Assembly: GCF_005234135.1 (NCBI RefSeq) | Contig: NZ_CP039965.1 | Coordinates: forward strand, 620,001 to 684,000 | Direction of reading: 5' to 3' | DNA: 64,000 nt | Source of the DNA: Pseudorhodobacter turbinis | GTDB taxonomy: Bacteria > Pseudomonadota > Alphaproteobacteria > Rhodobacterales > Rhodobacteraceae | Shown here: piece by piece, positions 44,804 to 53,601 of the stretch | Position numbering within the stretch: position 1 is the first letter of the stretch | Layout of the letters: each line of letters begins with the position of its first letter | The notes under the pieces: model-generated | Told to the model about the DNA's origin: nothing | Databases searched by the model: none | Seen by the model: the letters and a program-made list of their open reading frames with translations, nothing else | Position numbers and translations under genes: made by a program

Positions 44804-44838
44804 AAAAAGGCCGACGGGATCAACCGTCGGCCTTTTTT
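44804..44838 (-). terminator. Rho-independent terminator of tRNA-Tyr
   Basis: Read on the minus strand, AAAAAAGGCCGACGG and CCGTCGGCCTTTTT form a long GC-rich stem with flanking A and T runs, starting 26 bases beyond the 3' end of tRNA-Tyr. Confidence 0.85.
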
Positions 44839-44863
44839 ATGTCATCCTTCCCGAGCGGAAAGA

Positions 44864-44947
44864 TGGTGGGCGATCCAGGAATCGAACCTGGCGTGAGTCG
44901 CCTCGAGGGAGTTACAGTCCCCTGCCACACCTTGCGGCCTATCGCCC
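44864..44947 (-). tRNA. tRNA-Tyr (anticodon GTA)
   Basis: On the minus strand the sequence folds as a class II tRNA of 84 bases with the 3' CCA encoded. The acceptor arms are GGGCGAT and ATCGCCC, the anticodon loop CTGTAAC sits on a GGGGA/TCCCT stem and gives GTA, and a long variable arm GAGGCGACTC follows, as expected for bacterial tRNA-Tyr. The T arm is CCAGG TTCGATT CCTGG. Confidence 0.95.
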
Positions 44948-44958
44948 ACTAAGCGGGG

Positions 44959-44987
44959 TCAATAATGCCCCACCTTGGGGGCGTCAA
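44959..44987 (-). promoter_or_regulatory. Sigma-70 promoter of tRNA-Tyr
   Basis: On the minus strand TTGACG (44987-44982) and TATTGA (44964-44959) are 17 bases apart. The start of transcription would fall about five to eight bases before the mature 5' end at 44947. Confidence 0.75.
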
Positions 44988-45108
44988 GCGCAAAGCGACC
45001 ATTTTTCTGCCAAATCATGCAAAGCACCCCAAGCCCGGTTTTCCCCTTGCACCGACGCGCCCCATTGCCCATTCTTGGCGTCAAATCCGCGCGCAGAGGT
45101 TAAATCAC

Positions 45109-45897
45109 ATGGCAACGCAAAAACCCGACTGGGTTATCGACAAGGAACGCGCCAAACGGCAGGCCGCGAATGAAACCGTTTGGCTGTTTGGGCTGCATGC
45201 CGTGCGCGATGCGCTGATGAACCCTGCGCGCGAAAAGCTGCGGCTGGTGCTGACCAAAAACGCAGCTGACAAGCTGGCCGAGGCGATCGACAAGGGCGGC
45301 ATCACGCCCGAGATCGTCGAGCCACGTAAATTCGATGTGCCGCTTGACGAAGGCTCTGTTCACCAAGGGGCCGCGTTGCAAGCCAAGCCGCTGAACTGGG
45401 GCAATCTGGCCGATATCGCCATCTCGGGCGAAGGTGCGCCGCTGGTGGTGGTGTTGGACCGGGTGACGGACCCGCATAATGTGGGCGCTGTTTTGCGCTC
45501 GGCCGAGGTGTTTGGCGCGCGGGCCGTGATCGCACCGCACCGCCACTCGGCCCCCGAAACTGGTGCGCTGGCCAAGACTGCCAGTGGCGCGCTGGAACGT
45601 CAGCCCTATTTGCGTGTCGGCAATCTTTCCGACGCGATGGAAGAGCTGCGCGCCATGGGCTATTTCCTGATCGGCCTTGCAGGCGAGACCGAAACCGAGC
45701 TTGCCGTGGGCCTGACCCAAGCGGGCACACGCCCCGTAGCCTTGGTTCTGGGCGCCGAAGGGCCGGGCCTGCGCCAGAAAACCCGTGAGACATGCGATGT
45801 TTTGGTGCGCATTCCTGCGGCCGGTGCTTTTGGCTCGCTCAACGTGTCCAACGCGGCGGCGGTGGCGCTTTATGCCGCGGGCAATCGCAACGCATAG
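45109..45897 (+). CDS. rlmB: 23S rRNA (guanosine-2'-O)-methyltransferase RlmB / TrmH-family SpoU methylase
   Basis: A 262-residue RNA methyltransferase. An N-terminal substrate-binding domain (about 20-95) is followed by the knotted SPOUT domain. It shows the three SpoU motifs: VLDRVTDPHNVGAVLRSAE near 120, LVLGAEGPGLR near 210 and FGSLNVSNAAAVALY near 242. RlmB methylates G2251 of 23S rRNA. GAGG precedes ATG 45109. It is divergent from tRNA-Tyr; the target could also be a tRNA. Confidence 0.88.
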   Translation: MATQKPDWVIDKERAKRQAANETVWLFGLHAVRDALMNPAREKLRLVLTKNAADKLAEAIDKGGITPEIVEPRKFDVPLDEGSVHQGAALQAKPLNWGNLADIAISGEGAPLVVVLDRVTDPHNVGAVLRSAEVFGARAVIAPHRHSAPETGALAKTASGALERQPYLRVGNLSDAMEELRAMGYFLIGLAGETETELAVGLTQAGTRPVALVLGAEGPGLRQKTRETCDVLVRIPAAGAFGSLNVSNAAAVALYAAGNRNA

Positions 45898-46056
45898 TCA
45901 CAAAACCGCGAGCAGGCTTCTATTTGCGGCGAGGGTGCCCATATCAGTAACAGAGCAACAGGCCGGAACACCTGATGCGGTTTTACTGTCCCTCGTTCCA
46001 CGACTTGCGCCCGGCCTTTTGGTACGGGCGTTTTTTTTGACAAAAGGGAGACGACG

Positions 46057-46479
46057 ATGCCTTCGGATGCACAGCTAAAACAAATCTTGCAAGAGACCCG
46101 CGTGATCGCGATGGTCGGCGCGTCGATGAACCCTGACCGCCCCAGCTACAGCGTGATGCGGTTTCTGCTCTCAAAGGGGAAACGGGTTATCCCGGTCAAT
46201 CCCGGCCATGCGGGCAAGGAACTGCAAGGTCAGCGCGTCTATGCCTGCCTTGCCGATATTCCGTCCAATACTGCGGTGGATATGGTGGATGTGTTTCGCA
46301 AATCCGAAGCCGTAGAAGCCGTGGTGACAGAAGCCGCCGCCCATCTGCCGTATCTGCGCACCGTCTGGCTGCAACTGGGCGTACACAGCGATAAGGGTGC
46401 AGAATTGGCGCGCGGTGCCAATGCCACCATGGTGCAAAACCGCTGCCCTGCGATTGAATGGCCCCGACTTGGGCTCTAA
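46057..46479 (+). CDS. CoA-binding domain protein (YccU-like)
   Basis: A 140-residue Rossmann-type CoA-binding protein: [20 protein letters not shown] near the N-terminus (residues 15-34), [10 protein letters not shown] near 44 and [14 protein letters not shown] near 105. GGGAG precedes the ATG. Its stop overlaps the convergent hisE stop. Members of this family lack a known catalytic role; I infer only nucleotide or CoA binding. Confidence 0.85.
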   Translation: MPSDAQLKQILQETRVIAMVGASMNPDRPSYSVMRFLLSKGKRVIPVNPGHAGKELQGQRVYACLADIPSNTAVDMVDVFRKSEAVEAVVTEAAAHLPYLRTVWLQLGVHSDKGAELARGANATMVQNRCPAIEWPRLGL

Positions 46480-46784
46480 CGCGCGGCTTTTTCGGCGATG
46501 CCGGATGTGCCTTCGCGGCGGGCCAGCTCTGCTTCGACATCGGCCAGCGTGACATCACGCGCCGCCAACATAACCAGCAGGTGATAGATCACATCCGCCG
46601 CCTCCGATGTCAGGCGGGCGCGGTCGCCCTTGACGGCTTCGATAATCGCCTCCACCGCTTCCTCGCCAAATTTCTCGGCGCATTTCTCGGGGCCTTTGGC
46701 CAGCAGCTTGGCGGTCCATGAACTGTCGGGGTCGGCCCCCTTGCGGGCGGCTATAGTGGCGGCAAGGCGGTTCAGCGCGGTCAT
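46476..46784 (-). CDS. hisE: Phosphoribosyl-ATP pyrophosphatase
   Basis: A 102-residue all-helical MazG-like enzyme, the second step of histidine synthesis. Glu-rich metal-binding motifs appear in [20 protein letters not shown] near residues 31-50 and [13 protein letters not shown] near 60. It is the last gene of hisA-hisF-hisE and 13 bases from hisF. Confidence 0.92.
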   Translation of the reverse strand: MTALNRLAATIAARKGADPDSSWTAKLLAKGPEKCAEKFGEEAVEAIIEAVKGDRARLTSEAADVIYHLLVMLAARDVTLADVEAELARREGTSGIAEKAAR

Positions 46785-46797
46785 TTGCGGGCTCCTG

Positions 46798-47559
46798 TCA
46801 GGTCAAACGCATGGGGATGCCAGCGGCGGCCATATGGGCCTTGGCCTCTCCGATGGTATAATCACCAAAGTGAAAAATCGAGGCGGCAAGCACGGCGGAG
46901 GCGCCACCTTGGGTCACCCCTTCGACCAAGTGATCAAGATTGCCGACGCCGCCACTGGCAATCACCGGCACCGAAACCGCATCCGAGATGGCGCGCGTCA
47001 GGGGCAGGTTGAACCCCGCCCGCGTGCCGTCCCGATCCATCGAGGTCAGCAAGATTTCTCCCGCGCCTTTGGCCGCGACCGTGCGCGCAAATTCCACCGC
47101 GTCGATGCCGGTGGCTTGGCGACCGCCATGGGTGAAAATCTCCCATTTGCCGGGGGATACGGTTTTGGCATCAATCGCCACCACGATGCATTGTGACCCA
47201 AAACGGTCCGCCGCCTCGGCCACTACATCGGGGTTGGCCACCGCCGCCGAGTTGAACGACACCTTATCTGCCCCCGCCAGCAACAGCGCACGCACATCTT
47301 GATGCGTGCGCACCCCGCCGCCAACCGTCAGCGGCATAAAGCACTGTTCCGCCGTACGCGTCACCAGATCGAACATCGTACCACGATTTTCATGGGTGGC
47401 GTGGATATCCAAAAAACACAGCTCATCCGCGCCCGCCGCATCATAGGCGCGCGCCGCCGCAACCGGATCGCCCGCATCACGCAGCCCGACAAAGTTCACG
47501 CCTTTGACCACGCGACCATCCGCGACATCAAGACAGGGGATAATGCGGGTTTTTAGCAT
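46798..47559 (-). CDS. hisF: Imidazole glycerol phosphate synthase, cyclase subunit
   Basis: A 253-residue TIM barrel. The catalytic Asp lies in [15 protein letters not shown] at the N-terminus and the second in the DGTRAG region near 174; [10 protein letters not shown] and ASGGVGNL bind phosphate. It works with HisH (encoded at 49380) to make imidazole glycerol phosphate and AICAR. The cyclase and glutaminase genes are separated here by hisA and the EamA gene. Confidence 0.93.
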   Translation of the reverse strand: MLKTRIIPCLDVADGRVVKGVNFVGLRDAGDPVAAARAYDAAGADELCFLDIHATHENRGTMFDLVTRTAEQCFMPLTVGGGVRTHQDVRALLLAGADKVSFNSAAVANPDVVAEAADRFGSQCIVVAIDAKTVSPGKWEIFTHGGRQATGIDAVEFARTVAAKGAGEILLTSMDRDGTRAGFNLPLTRAISDAVSVPVIASGGVGNLDHLVEGVTQGGASAVLAASIFHFGDYTIGEAKAHMAAAGIPMRLT

Positions 47560-47578
47560 GGGTTTTTCGCCTTCGGGT

Positions 47579-48298
47579 TTAAAGTTTCAGCGTCTCAAGC
47601 GCCGTTGCAAGATCAATCGCACCATCATAAAGCGCACGGCCCGAGATTGCGCCCGAAATCACCTGCGTATCGCGCAAGGCCGTCAGATCCGCCATCGACG
47701 ACACCCCGCCCGAGGCAATCACCGGAATGTTAATCGCACGGGCAAGCGCCTCGGTCGCTTGGATATTGGGGCCCTGCATCGCGCCGTCCCGGTCGATGTC
47801 GGTATAGATGATCGCCGCCACGCCCGCATCTTCAAAGCTGCGCGCGAGGTCGGTCACCATCACATCCGTCTCATTTGCCCAACCCTTGGTCGCCACACGG
47901 CCATTGCGCGCATCGATGCCAACGGCAACCTTGCCGGGAAAGGCCATGGCGGCCTCTCGGACCAACGCGGGGTTCTCAACTGCCACCGTGCCAAGGATCA
48001 CCCGCGCAAGCCCTTTGGACAGCCACGCTTCAATCGTCGCCATATCGCGGATGCCGCCGCCAAGTTGGCAAGGCACGGTCACATTGGCCAAAATCGCCTC
48101 GACCGCCGCCGCATTGACGGGCGCGCCAGCAAATGCGCCGTTCAGGTCCACAAGGTGAAGCCACTCACAGCCGGCATCCTCAAACGCTTTGGCTTGGGCT
48201 GCGGGATCATCGCCAAATACGGTTGCCGCCTCCATTTCGCCACGCAGAAGACGCACACACTGGCCATCTTTGAGGTCGATTGCGGGGTAAAGGATCAT
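47579..48298 (-). CDS. hisA: Phosphoribosylformimino-AICAR-phosphate isomerase
   Basis: A 239-residue TIM barrel with Asp8 in [10 protein letters not shown] and the second catalytic Asp in [12 protein letters not shown] near 130; phosphate-binding glycines are in GGGIRD and ASGGVSS. I chose ATG 48298, preceded by GGAG, because the longer frame to 48586 has no family similarity. The first of hisA-hisF-hisE; 19 bases separate it from hisF. Confidence 0.93.
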   Translation of the reverse strand: MILYPAIDLKDGQCVRLLRGEMEAATVFGDDPAAQAKAFEDAGCEWLHLVDLNGAFAGAPVNAAAVEAILANVTVPCQLGGGIRDMATIEAWLSKGLARVILGTVAVENPALVREAAMAFPGKVAVGIDARNGRVATKGWANETDVMVTDLARSFEDAGVAAIIYTDIDRDGAMQGPNIQATEALARAINIPVIASGGVSSMADLTALRDTQVISGAISGRALYDGAIDLATALETLKL

Positions 48299-48481
48299 CA
48301 CGCGCTCCGGTGTTTGTAAGTTAGCGGGTGTTTGGCACAGCGACGCACGCTTGCCAAGATGCGGCGGCCCTATTGAGCGGGACACAGCGTCACAGTTGCC
48401 CGCTATGCGCGCAAAATAGCCGCAAGAAACGGGTCGCGGGCGGGGCCCTTTTGCTGTTAGCTGCGGGCAGGAGGTGCGCCA

Positions 48482-49408
48482 ATGACCCAAACGATGAAGA
48501 TGAGCGGCTTTGACTGGTTGCTGCTGGCGGCGCTGTCCCTGCTTTGGGGCGGGTCGTTCTTTTTTGTGCAGCTTGCGGTGGGGCATCTGCCTGCCTTTAC
48601 GATTGTGCTGTTGCGGGTGTCATTGGCCGCCGTGGCCTTGGGGTTTGTGCTGTTGGCAACGGGCACCGCCTTTCCCAAGGGTTGGCCGGTGTGGCGCGCG
48701 CTTTTGGTCATGGGCGCGGTGAATAATGCCCTGCCATTTACGTTTTTCGTGCTGGCACAGGGAGAGATTGGCAGCGCGCTTGCCGCCGTGCTGAACGCCA
48801 CCACGCCGCTGTTTACGCTGGTGGTGGCGCATATCTGGACATCCGATGAACGGCTAAGCCCGGCCAAATCGCTGGGGCTGGCGCTTGGCTTTGCCGGCGT
48901 TCTGGTGATGATGGGTGGCGCGGCACTTGCGGCGGGTTCGGCCACGGTGCTGGCACAAATGGCCTGTCTTGGGGCCGCGCTTTGCTATGCGCTGGCAAGC
49001 GTTTGGGGGCGGCGGTTCAAGCGGATGGGTGTGCCACCGCTTGCCACCGCCTTTGGGATGTTGACAGCCTCAAGCCTGATGATGCTGCCTTTAGTGTTGC
49101 TGGTGGATCGCCCTTGGGCGCTGCCCCTACCCGGCGCGGTTCCTGTTGCGGCGATCTTGGGCTTGGCTCTTTTGTCCACGGCCCTAGCCTATCAGATTTA
49201 TTTCCGGCTATTGGCAAGTGCTGGGGCGGTGAACCTTGCGCTGGTGACCTTCTTGATCCCGGTCAGCGCTATCGGGCTGGCGGTATTGGTGCTGGGCGAG
49301 ACGCTGGCCCCGCGCCATATGGCGGGCATGGGGTTGATCGCGCTGGGGCTGCTGGTGCTTGATGGACGTTTGCGGCGGGCTAAGGCGCCCAGCGCAGGAA
49401 GTTGCTGA
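48482..49408 (+). CDS. EamA/DMT family transporter
   Basis: A 308-residue inner-membrane protein with ten expected helices in two EamA repeats (about residues 12-140 and 155-292). Markers are [14 protein letters not shown] near 20, [14 protein letters not shown] near 105 and [17 protein letters not shown] near 255. The drug/metabolite superfamily includes amino-acid and nucleotide-precursor exporters. AGGAGG precedes the ATG at 48482. It is on the opposite strand inside the his gene series, and its end overlaps hisH by 29 bases. Substrate unknown. Confidence 0.85.
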   Translation: MTQTMKMSGFDWLLLAALSLLWGGSFFFVQLAVGHLPAFTIVLLRVSLAAVALGFVLLATGTAFPKGWPVWRALLVMGAVNNALPFTFFVLAQGEIGSALAAVLNATTPLFTLVVAHIWTSDERLSPAKSLGLALGFAGVLVMMGGAALAAGSATVLAQMACLGAALCYALASVWGRRFKRMGVPPLATAFGMLTASSLMMLPLVLLVDRPWALPLPGAVPVAAILGLALLSTALAYQIYFRLLASAGAVNLALVTFLIPVSAIGLAVLVLGETLAPRHMAGMGLIALGLLVLDGRLRRAKAPSAGSC

Positions 49409-50018
49409 TCAGGCGCAGCCCGTTGGTCTGGCTCTTTTCAGGGTGGAACTGCATGCCGACCATATTGTCGCGCCCGATGATGGCCGTGATCTCATCACCA
49501 TAATCCACATGCGCCAAACGGTGCGCGGGGTTTGCCACACGGAAATGGAAGGAATGCACGAAATAGGTGTGATCGCCAGTTTCCACGCCCTCCAGCACCG
49601 GATGTGGGTGGTTCACAATCAGATCGTTCCAGCCCATATGCGGCACTTTTAGCGCGGGATCATCTGGCGTGATCTGCACCACCTCGCCGCCGATCCAGTC
49701 AAAACCGGCAGTATCCTCATATTCTCGGCCCGTGGTTGCCATCATCTGCATGCCCACGCAAATGCCCAGAAAAGGCACAGCGCGGCGGGTCACACCATCT
49801 TCAATGGCATCAAAGAGGCCATCATAACCATCCAAAGCGCGGCGGCAGGCGGGGAAAGCCCCGTCACCGGGCAACACGATCCGGTCTGCGCGGGCGACAT
49901 CCTCGGCGCGCGAAGACACCAACACCTCACCCGCGTCAACCTCGCGCGCCATGCGCTGAAACGCTTTTTCGGCGGAATGCAGATTGCCGGAATCGTAATC
50001 GACAAGAACCGTCAGCAT
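49380..50018 (-). CDS. hisH: Imidazole glycerol phosphate synthase, glutaminase subunit
   Basis: A 212-residue class I glutamine amidotransferase. Nucleophile Cys is in LGICVGMQMM near residue 85 and the His/Glu pair in QFHPEKSQ near 192. It provides ammonia to HisF. Its 3' end overlaps the convergent EamA gene by 29 bases; it follows hisB directly without a gap. Confidence 0.93.
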   Translation of the reverse strand: MLTVLVDYDSGNLHSAEKAFQRMAREVDAGEVLVSSRAEDVARADRIVLPGDGAFPACRRALDGYDGLFDAIEDGVTRRAVPFLGICVGMQMMATTGREYEDTAGFDWIGGEVVQITPDDPALKVPHMGWNDLIVNHPHPVLEGVETGDHTYFVHSFHFRVANPAHRLAHVDYGDEITAIIGRDNMVGMQFHPEKSQTNGLRLISNFLRWAP

Positions 50019-50606
50019 TTACAGCATACCTTTGGTCGAGGGGATCATATCGGCGCGACGTGGATCGGGTTCCACCGCCTCACGCAGCGCGCGGGCCACG
50101 GCCTTGAAACCGGCCTCGGCGATGTGGTGACTGTTGAACCCGTGGATCATGTCGACATGCAGGGTGATGCCGCCATGGGTGGACAGCGCCTGAAAGAACT
50201 CTCGCACCAGCTCGGTATCAAATGTGCCGATCTTGTCGGTCGGAAAGGGCATGTTCCACACTAGAAACGGCCGTGCCGAAAGGTCCAGCGCGCAACGAAC
50301 CTGTGTATCATCCATTGCCAGCGAGAAATGCCCGTAACGCCGGATGCCGCGCTTGTCGCCCAGCGCCTGCACAAGGGCCTGGCCCAAGGCAATGCCGCAA
50401 TCCTCAACCGTGTGGTGATCATCGATATGCAGGTCGCCCGAGGCCATGACCGTGATATCAATCATCGAATGGCGCGCCAGCTGGTCCAGCATATGGTCAA
50501 AAAAGCCGACACCGGTCTGGATGTCGGATTGCCCGCTGCCATCCAGATTGATTGCCACTTTAATCTTGGTTTCATTGGTGTCGCGGGTCAGGCTGGCCTT
50601 ACGCAT
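50019..50606 (-). CDS. hisB: Imidazoleglycerol-phosphate dehydratase
   Basis: A 195-residue metal-dependent dehydratase. Metal-binding motifs are [13 protein letters not shown] near residue 40 and DIHHTVED-like [16 protein letters not shown] near 65, with a second DDHH-type site near 165. It removes water from imidazole glycerol phosphate to give imidazole acetol phosphate. It is monofunctional, with no phosphatase domain. It begins the hisB-hisH pair; the 3' end abuts hisH. Confidence 0.92.
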   Translation of the reverse strand: MRKASLTRDTNETKIKVAINLDGSGQSDIQTGVGFFDHMLDQLARHSMIDITVMASGDLHIDDHHTVEDCGIALGQALVQALGDKRGIRRYGHFSLAMDDTQVRCALDLSARPFLVWNMPFPTDKIGTFDTELVREFFQALSTHGGITLHVDMIHGFNSHHIAEAGFKAVARALREAVEPDPRRADMIPSTKGML

Positions 50607-50675
50607 AGGGACGCTCCGATACTGGCGTTTTGATTGCCGGAGTTATAGGGCGCTTGCGCAAAATTGGGAAGGGGC

Positions 50676-51161
50676 CTAACTGCGCAGGCCGGTTTCGACC
50701 AACATGCCACGGCGCTTGGCCTCATAGTAATAGCCCCGCGCATACCATTTCACCGCTGTATCCTGACTGCCATCCGCCAAAAGCCATGCGCCACGCAGGT
50801 ATTTCACCGCATATTTCAGGTTGGTCTCCGCATCGAGCAACCCTTGATCCGCGCCCTTATACCCCATGCCACGGGCGGTTTGCGGCAAGATCTGCATCAA
50901 ACCGTAATAGGGGCCGTTGCGCGCACCGGGGCGGTGATGGCTTTCGCGGATGATAACGCGGTGCACAAGGCTGCGCGGTACTTCATAGAGGTCGGCATAT
51001 TTATTGATCAAGCGGCGCAGTTCCGGCGTCTCGTTCACATGCAGCTGTGGGCTGAATCCATCAATATCCGGCTTGCCATGACCTTCGCTTTGCCCCCCGC
51101 CACAAGCAGACAGCGTGGCGACAAGTCCGAACAGGACAGCACGACGGGGCATGGGCGGCAT
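50676..51161 (-). CDS. Lytic transglycosylase-type lipoprotein (SLT domain)
   Basis: A 161-residue protein. The N-terminus MPPMPRRAVLFGLVATLSAC is a short lipoprotein signal with lipobox LSAC, so it is tethered to a membrane. The SLT domain (about residues 50-150) has the catalytic Glu in IRESHHRPGARNG and the GLMQILPQTARGMGY motif. It cleaves peptidoglycan between MurNAc and GlcNAc. I chose ATG 51161, with AAGGAG six bases before it. It ends about 70 bases downstream of hisB on the same strand. Confidence 0.88.
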   Translation of the reverse strand: MPPMPRRAVLFGLVATLSACGGGQSEGHGKPDIDGFSPQLHVNETPELRRLINKYADLYEVPRSLVHRVIIRESHHRPGARNGPYYGLMQILPQTARGMGYKGADQGLLDAETNLKYAVKYLRGAWLLADGSQDTAVKWYARGYYYEAKRRGMLVETGLRS

Positions 51162-51352
51162 GGGACACTCCTTCATTTTCGGTTGCGCCTCACTAGCTTC
51201 GCACCGGAAGTCTGGCAAACACTGGTTTTTCCAGCAGGCCCTTTCCCGCCGATTGCAGGCATTTACCACCCAAAAAACCCCCAATTGTGCTGTTTGCCGC
51301 TTTAGCATAACGTCGCGCCAACCATCTTGGCAGCTTGAAACGGGAGACCTCA

Positions 51353-52639
51353 ATGTCAGACGCAACAAAACTCGGCTTTGATACATTACAAATCCACGCA
51401 GGCGCGCGACCTGATCCGGCAACAGGGGCCCGCCAGATCCCGATCTATCAGACCACCGCCTATGTGTTTCGCGATGCCGATCATGCGGCGGCCCTGTTCA
51501 ACCTGTCCGAGGTTGGCAACATCTATTCGCGCCTGACAAACCCGACTGTTTCCGCCCTTGCTGAACGTATTGCGGCGCTTGAGGGCGGCGTGGGCGCTGT
51601 TTGCTGCTCTTCCGGTCATGCGGCGCAACTGATGGCGCTGTTTCCGCTAATGCAGCCGGGCTGCAACGTTGTTGCCTCTACCCGGCTTTATGGCGGCACG
51701 ATCCAGCAGTTCACCAATACGATCCGCAAATTCGGCTGGTCTGCGAAATTCGTGGATTTCGACGATCTGGAGGCATTGGAAGCCGCCGTGGATGACAACA
51801 CCCGCGCGATTTTTTGTGAAAGCATTGCCAATCCCGGTGGATACATCACCGATATTCCGGCAGTGGCTGCTGTGGCGAACAAGGTTGGCCTGCCCCTGAT
51901 CGTCGATAACACCACCGCCACCCCCTATCTGTGCAGCCCGCTTGCGCTGGGGGCCACGCTGGTTGTCCATTCCACCACGAAATACCTGACCGGCAATGGC
52001 ACCGTTATGGGCGGCTGTGTTGTTGATGGCGGCACGTTTGACTGGTCGGCATCGGGTAAATTCCCCAGCCTGTCAGAGCCGGAACCCGCCTATCACGGGA
52101 TGAAGTTCCATGAGGCCTTGGGCGCTATGGCCTTCACCTTCCATTCCATCGCCATCGGCCTGCGCGATCTGGGCATGACGATGAACCCGCAAGCGGCGCA
52201 TTACACGCTGATGGGGATTGAAACACTTTCCCTGCGCATGGCGCGCCATGTGGAAAACGCGCAAAAAGTGGCGGAATGGCTGGAAAAGCACCCCAAGGTT
52301 GCCAAGGTTACCTATGCCGGGCTTGACAGCTCCCCCTATAAGGCGCGGGTGGCAAGCGTTTGCCCCAAGGGTGCAGGCGGGCTGTTTACCGTGTCACTCA
52401 AGGCCGGATATGAGGCCTGCGTGAAGCTTGTCTCTGATCTGGAGCTGTTCAGCCATGTCGCAAACCTGGGCGACACGCGCAGCCTTGTCATCCATCCGGC
52501 ATCGACCACGCACCGCCAGCTTTCACCAGAACAGCTGGTTGCGGCAGGTGCCTCGCCTGACACCGTGCGCCTGTCCATCGGGATCGAGGATCCTGCCGAT
52601 ATCATCGCGGATCTGGAACAGGCTTTGGCCAAAGGCTAA
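51353..52639 (+). CDS. metY: O-acetylhomoserine aminocarboxypropyltransferase (MetY)
   Basis: A 428-residue PLP enzyme of the Cys/Met metabolism family. Markers: YIYSR-like NIYSRLTNPT near 55, and HSTTKYLTGNGTVMGG near 205-220 carrying the PLP lysine. It uses O-acetylhomoserine and sulfide to form homocysteine. With MetA carrying Glu111 the window holds a direct sulfhydrylation route. GGGAG precedes ATG 51353. A hairpin follows at 52645. The MetZ type, which uses O-succinylhomoserine, is the main alternative. Confidence 0.9.
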   Translation: MSDATKLGFDTLQIHAGARPDPATGARQIPIYQTTAYVFRDADHAAALFNLSEVGNIYSRLTNPTVSALAERIAALEGGVGAVCCSSGHAAQLMALFPLMQPGCNVVASTRLYGGTIQQFTNTIRKFGWSAKFVDFDDLEALEAAVDDNTRAIFCESIANPGGYITDIPAVAAVANKVGLPLIVDNTTATPYLCSPLALGATLVVHSTTKYLTGNGTVMGGCVVDGGTFDWSASGKFPSLSEPEPAYHGMKFHEALGAMAFTFHSIAIGLRDLGMTMNPQAAHYTLMGIETLSLRMARHVENAQKVAEWLEKHPKVAKVTYAGLDSSPYKARVASVCPKGAGGLFTVSLKAGYEACVKLVSDLELFSHVANLGDTRSLVIHPASTTHRQLSPEQLVAAGASPDTVRLSIGIEDPADIIADLEQALAKG

Positions 52640-52644
52640 CACAT

Positions 52645-52676
52645 TGCCCCTGCCGCGAATTTACGCGGCAGGGGCA
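52645..52676. terminator. Hairpin between convergent metY and SIMPL genes
   Basis: TGCCCCTGCCGCG (52645-52657) and CGCGGCAGGGGCA (52664-52676) form a perfect 13-base stem with a six-base loop. There is no long T run on either side, so termination may need help. Confidence 0.75.
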
Positions 52677-52687
52677 TCACTGACGCC

Positions 52688-53407
52688 TTATTGCGTCAGA
52701 TACCACGAAATATTGACGTTGACGGCAAAGCTGATCTCTCCGGCCTCGACCGGAACGCTGTCCATCTCGGCACGGGCAAACATGGCGCCGCGCGGAGCTT
52801 GGGAATAGCCGCCCCCCTCTGTGATCGCGGCAATCTGGCCAAGGCGCACGCCGGCCGCCCCAGTGATGACTTCGGCACGCTTGCGGGCATTGGTGACGGC
52901 CCGCACACGGGCAGCATCAAGCAGCGGGCCCGGCTCTGCCACGCCAAACTCCACCCCGTCCAGCGTATTCGCCCCGTCCTTGACCGCCGCGTCCAGCACC
53001 GCACCAAGCTTGTCAAGCACACGCACCCGCACCGTCAGCCGGTTGCGCGCGGTATAGCCGCCGATGGTTCTGCCATTGCCTGCGCTGTTGCTGTCCCATT
53101 CGGGCTGCAATGACAGCCCCGAAGTCTGCATATCAGCCGATTTAATCCCCGCCGCCTTGAGGTTTTCCAACACAGCGGCAAGTGCCACGCTATTCGCATC
53201 CATCGCCGCTTTTGCGGTTTTATCCGAGCTTGTCACCCCAAGGGTAACCGTTGCCATATCGGGCGCTGCCATCACCACACCTTCGCCGGTAACCGAGATT
53301 TGCGCGGCCTGCCCTGCCGAAACCTCTTGCGCATGAAGCGGCACGGATAGCGTTGGCACGGCAAATGCCAAAAGCGCTGTAAAGATCAGAATGTTGTGGG
53401 ATCGCAT
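52688..53407 (-). CDS. SIMPL (DUF541) domain periplasmic protein
   Basis: A 239-residue exported protein. A signal peptide covers about residues 1-27 (LLAFAVPTLSVPLHAQ). The SIMPL domain has ISVTGEGVVMAAPDMATVTL near 38-57 and YTARNRLTVRVRVLDKLGAV near 130-149, and ends VNVNISWYLTQ. I chose ATG 53407, with GGAGA upstream; a longer frame extends to 53611 without support. SIMPL proteins are linked to oxidative stress resistance, but the mechanism is not known. Confidence 0.85.
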   Translation of the reverse strand: MRSHNILIFTALLAFAVPTLSVPLHAQEVSAGQAAQISVTGEGVVMAAPDMATVTLGVTSSDKTAKAAMDANSVALAAVLENLKAAGIKSADMQTSGLSLQPEWDSNSAGNGRTIGGYTARNRLTVRVRVLDKLGAVLDAAVKDGANTLDGVEFGVAEPGPLLDAARVRAVTNARKRAEVITGAAGVRLGQIAAITEGGGYSQAPRGAMFARAEMDSVPVEAGEISFAVNVNISWYLTQ

Positions 53408-53601
53408 TGCGGGTTCTCCAAGGGTTTGTGTCGAACATTGGACTGATTGCATAACCAATACCCGAATTCTAGGCGGATTTGGGCTTATTTTATGTCGAAA
53501 CCGGGGGCTTTTTCTTTCACTCAGCAGAAACCTGCTGTAGGAATGGGGTAACCTAGAGGCGGGGCTACCCGCAGCTTTTCCTTTTGTGCTAGATCCGTGC
53601 A

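Noticed and set aside
51162..51352. Possible SAM-II riboswitch before metY
   Set aside because: I could not trace the conserved core or the GCTAAA near the ribosome site; the region reads as a plain leader. A covariance model search would settle it.
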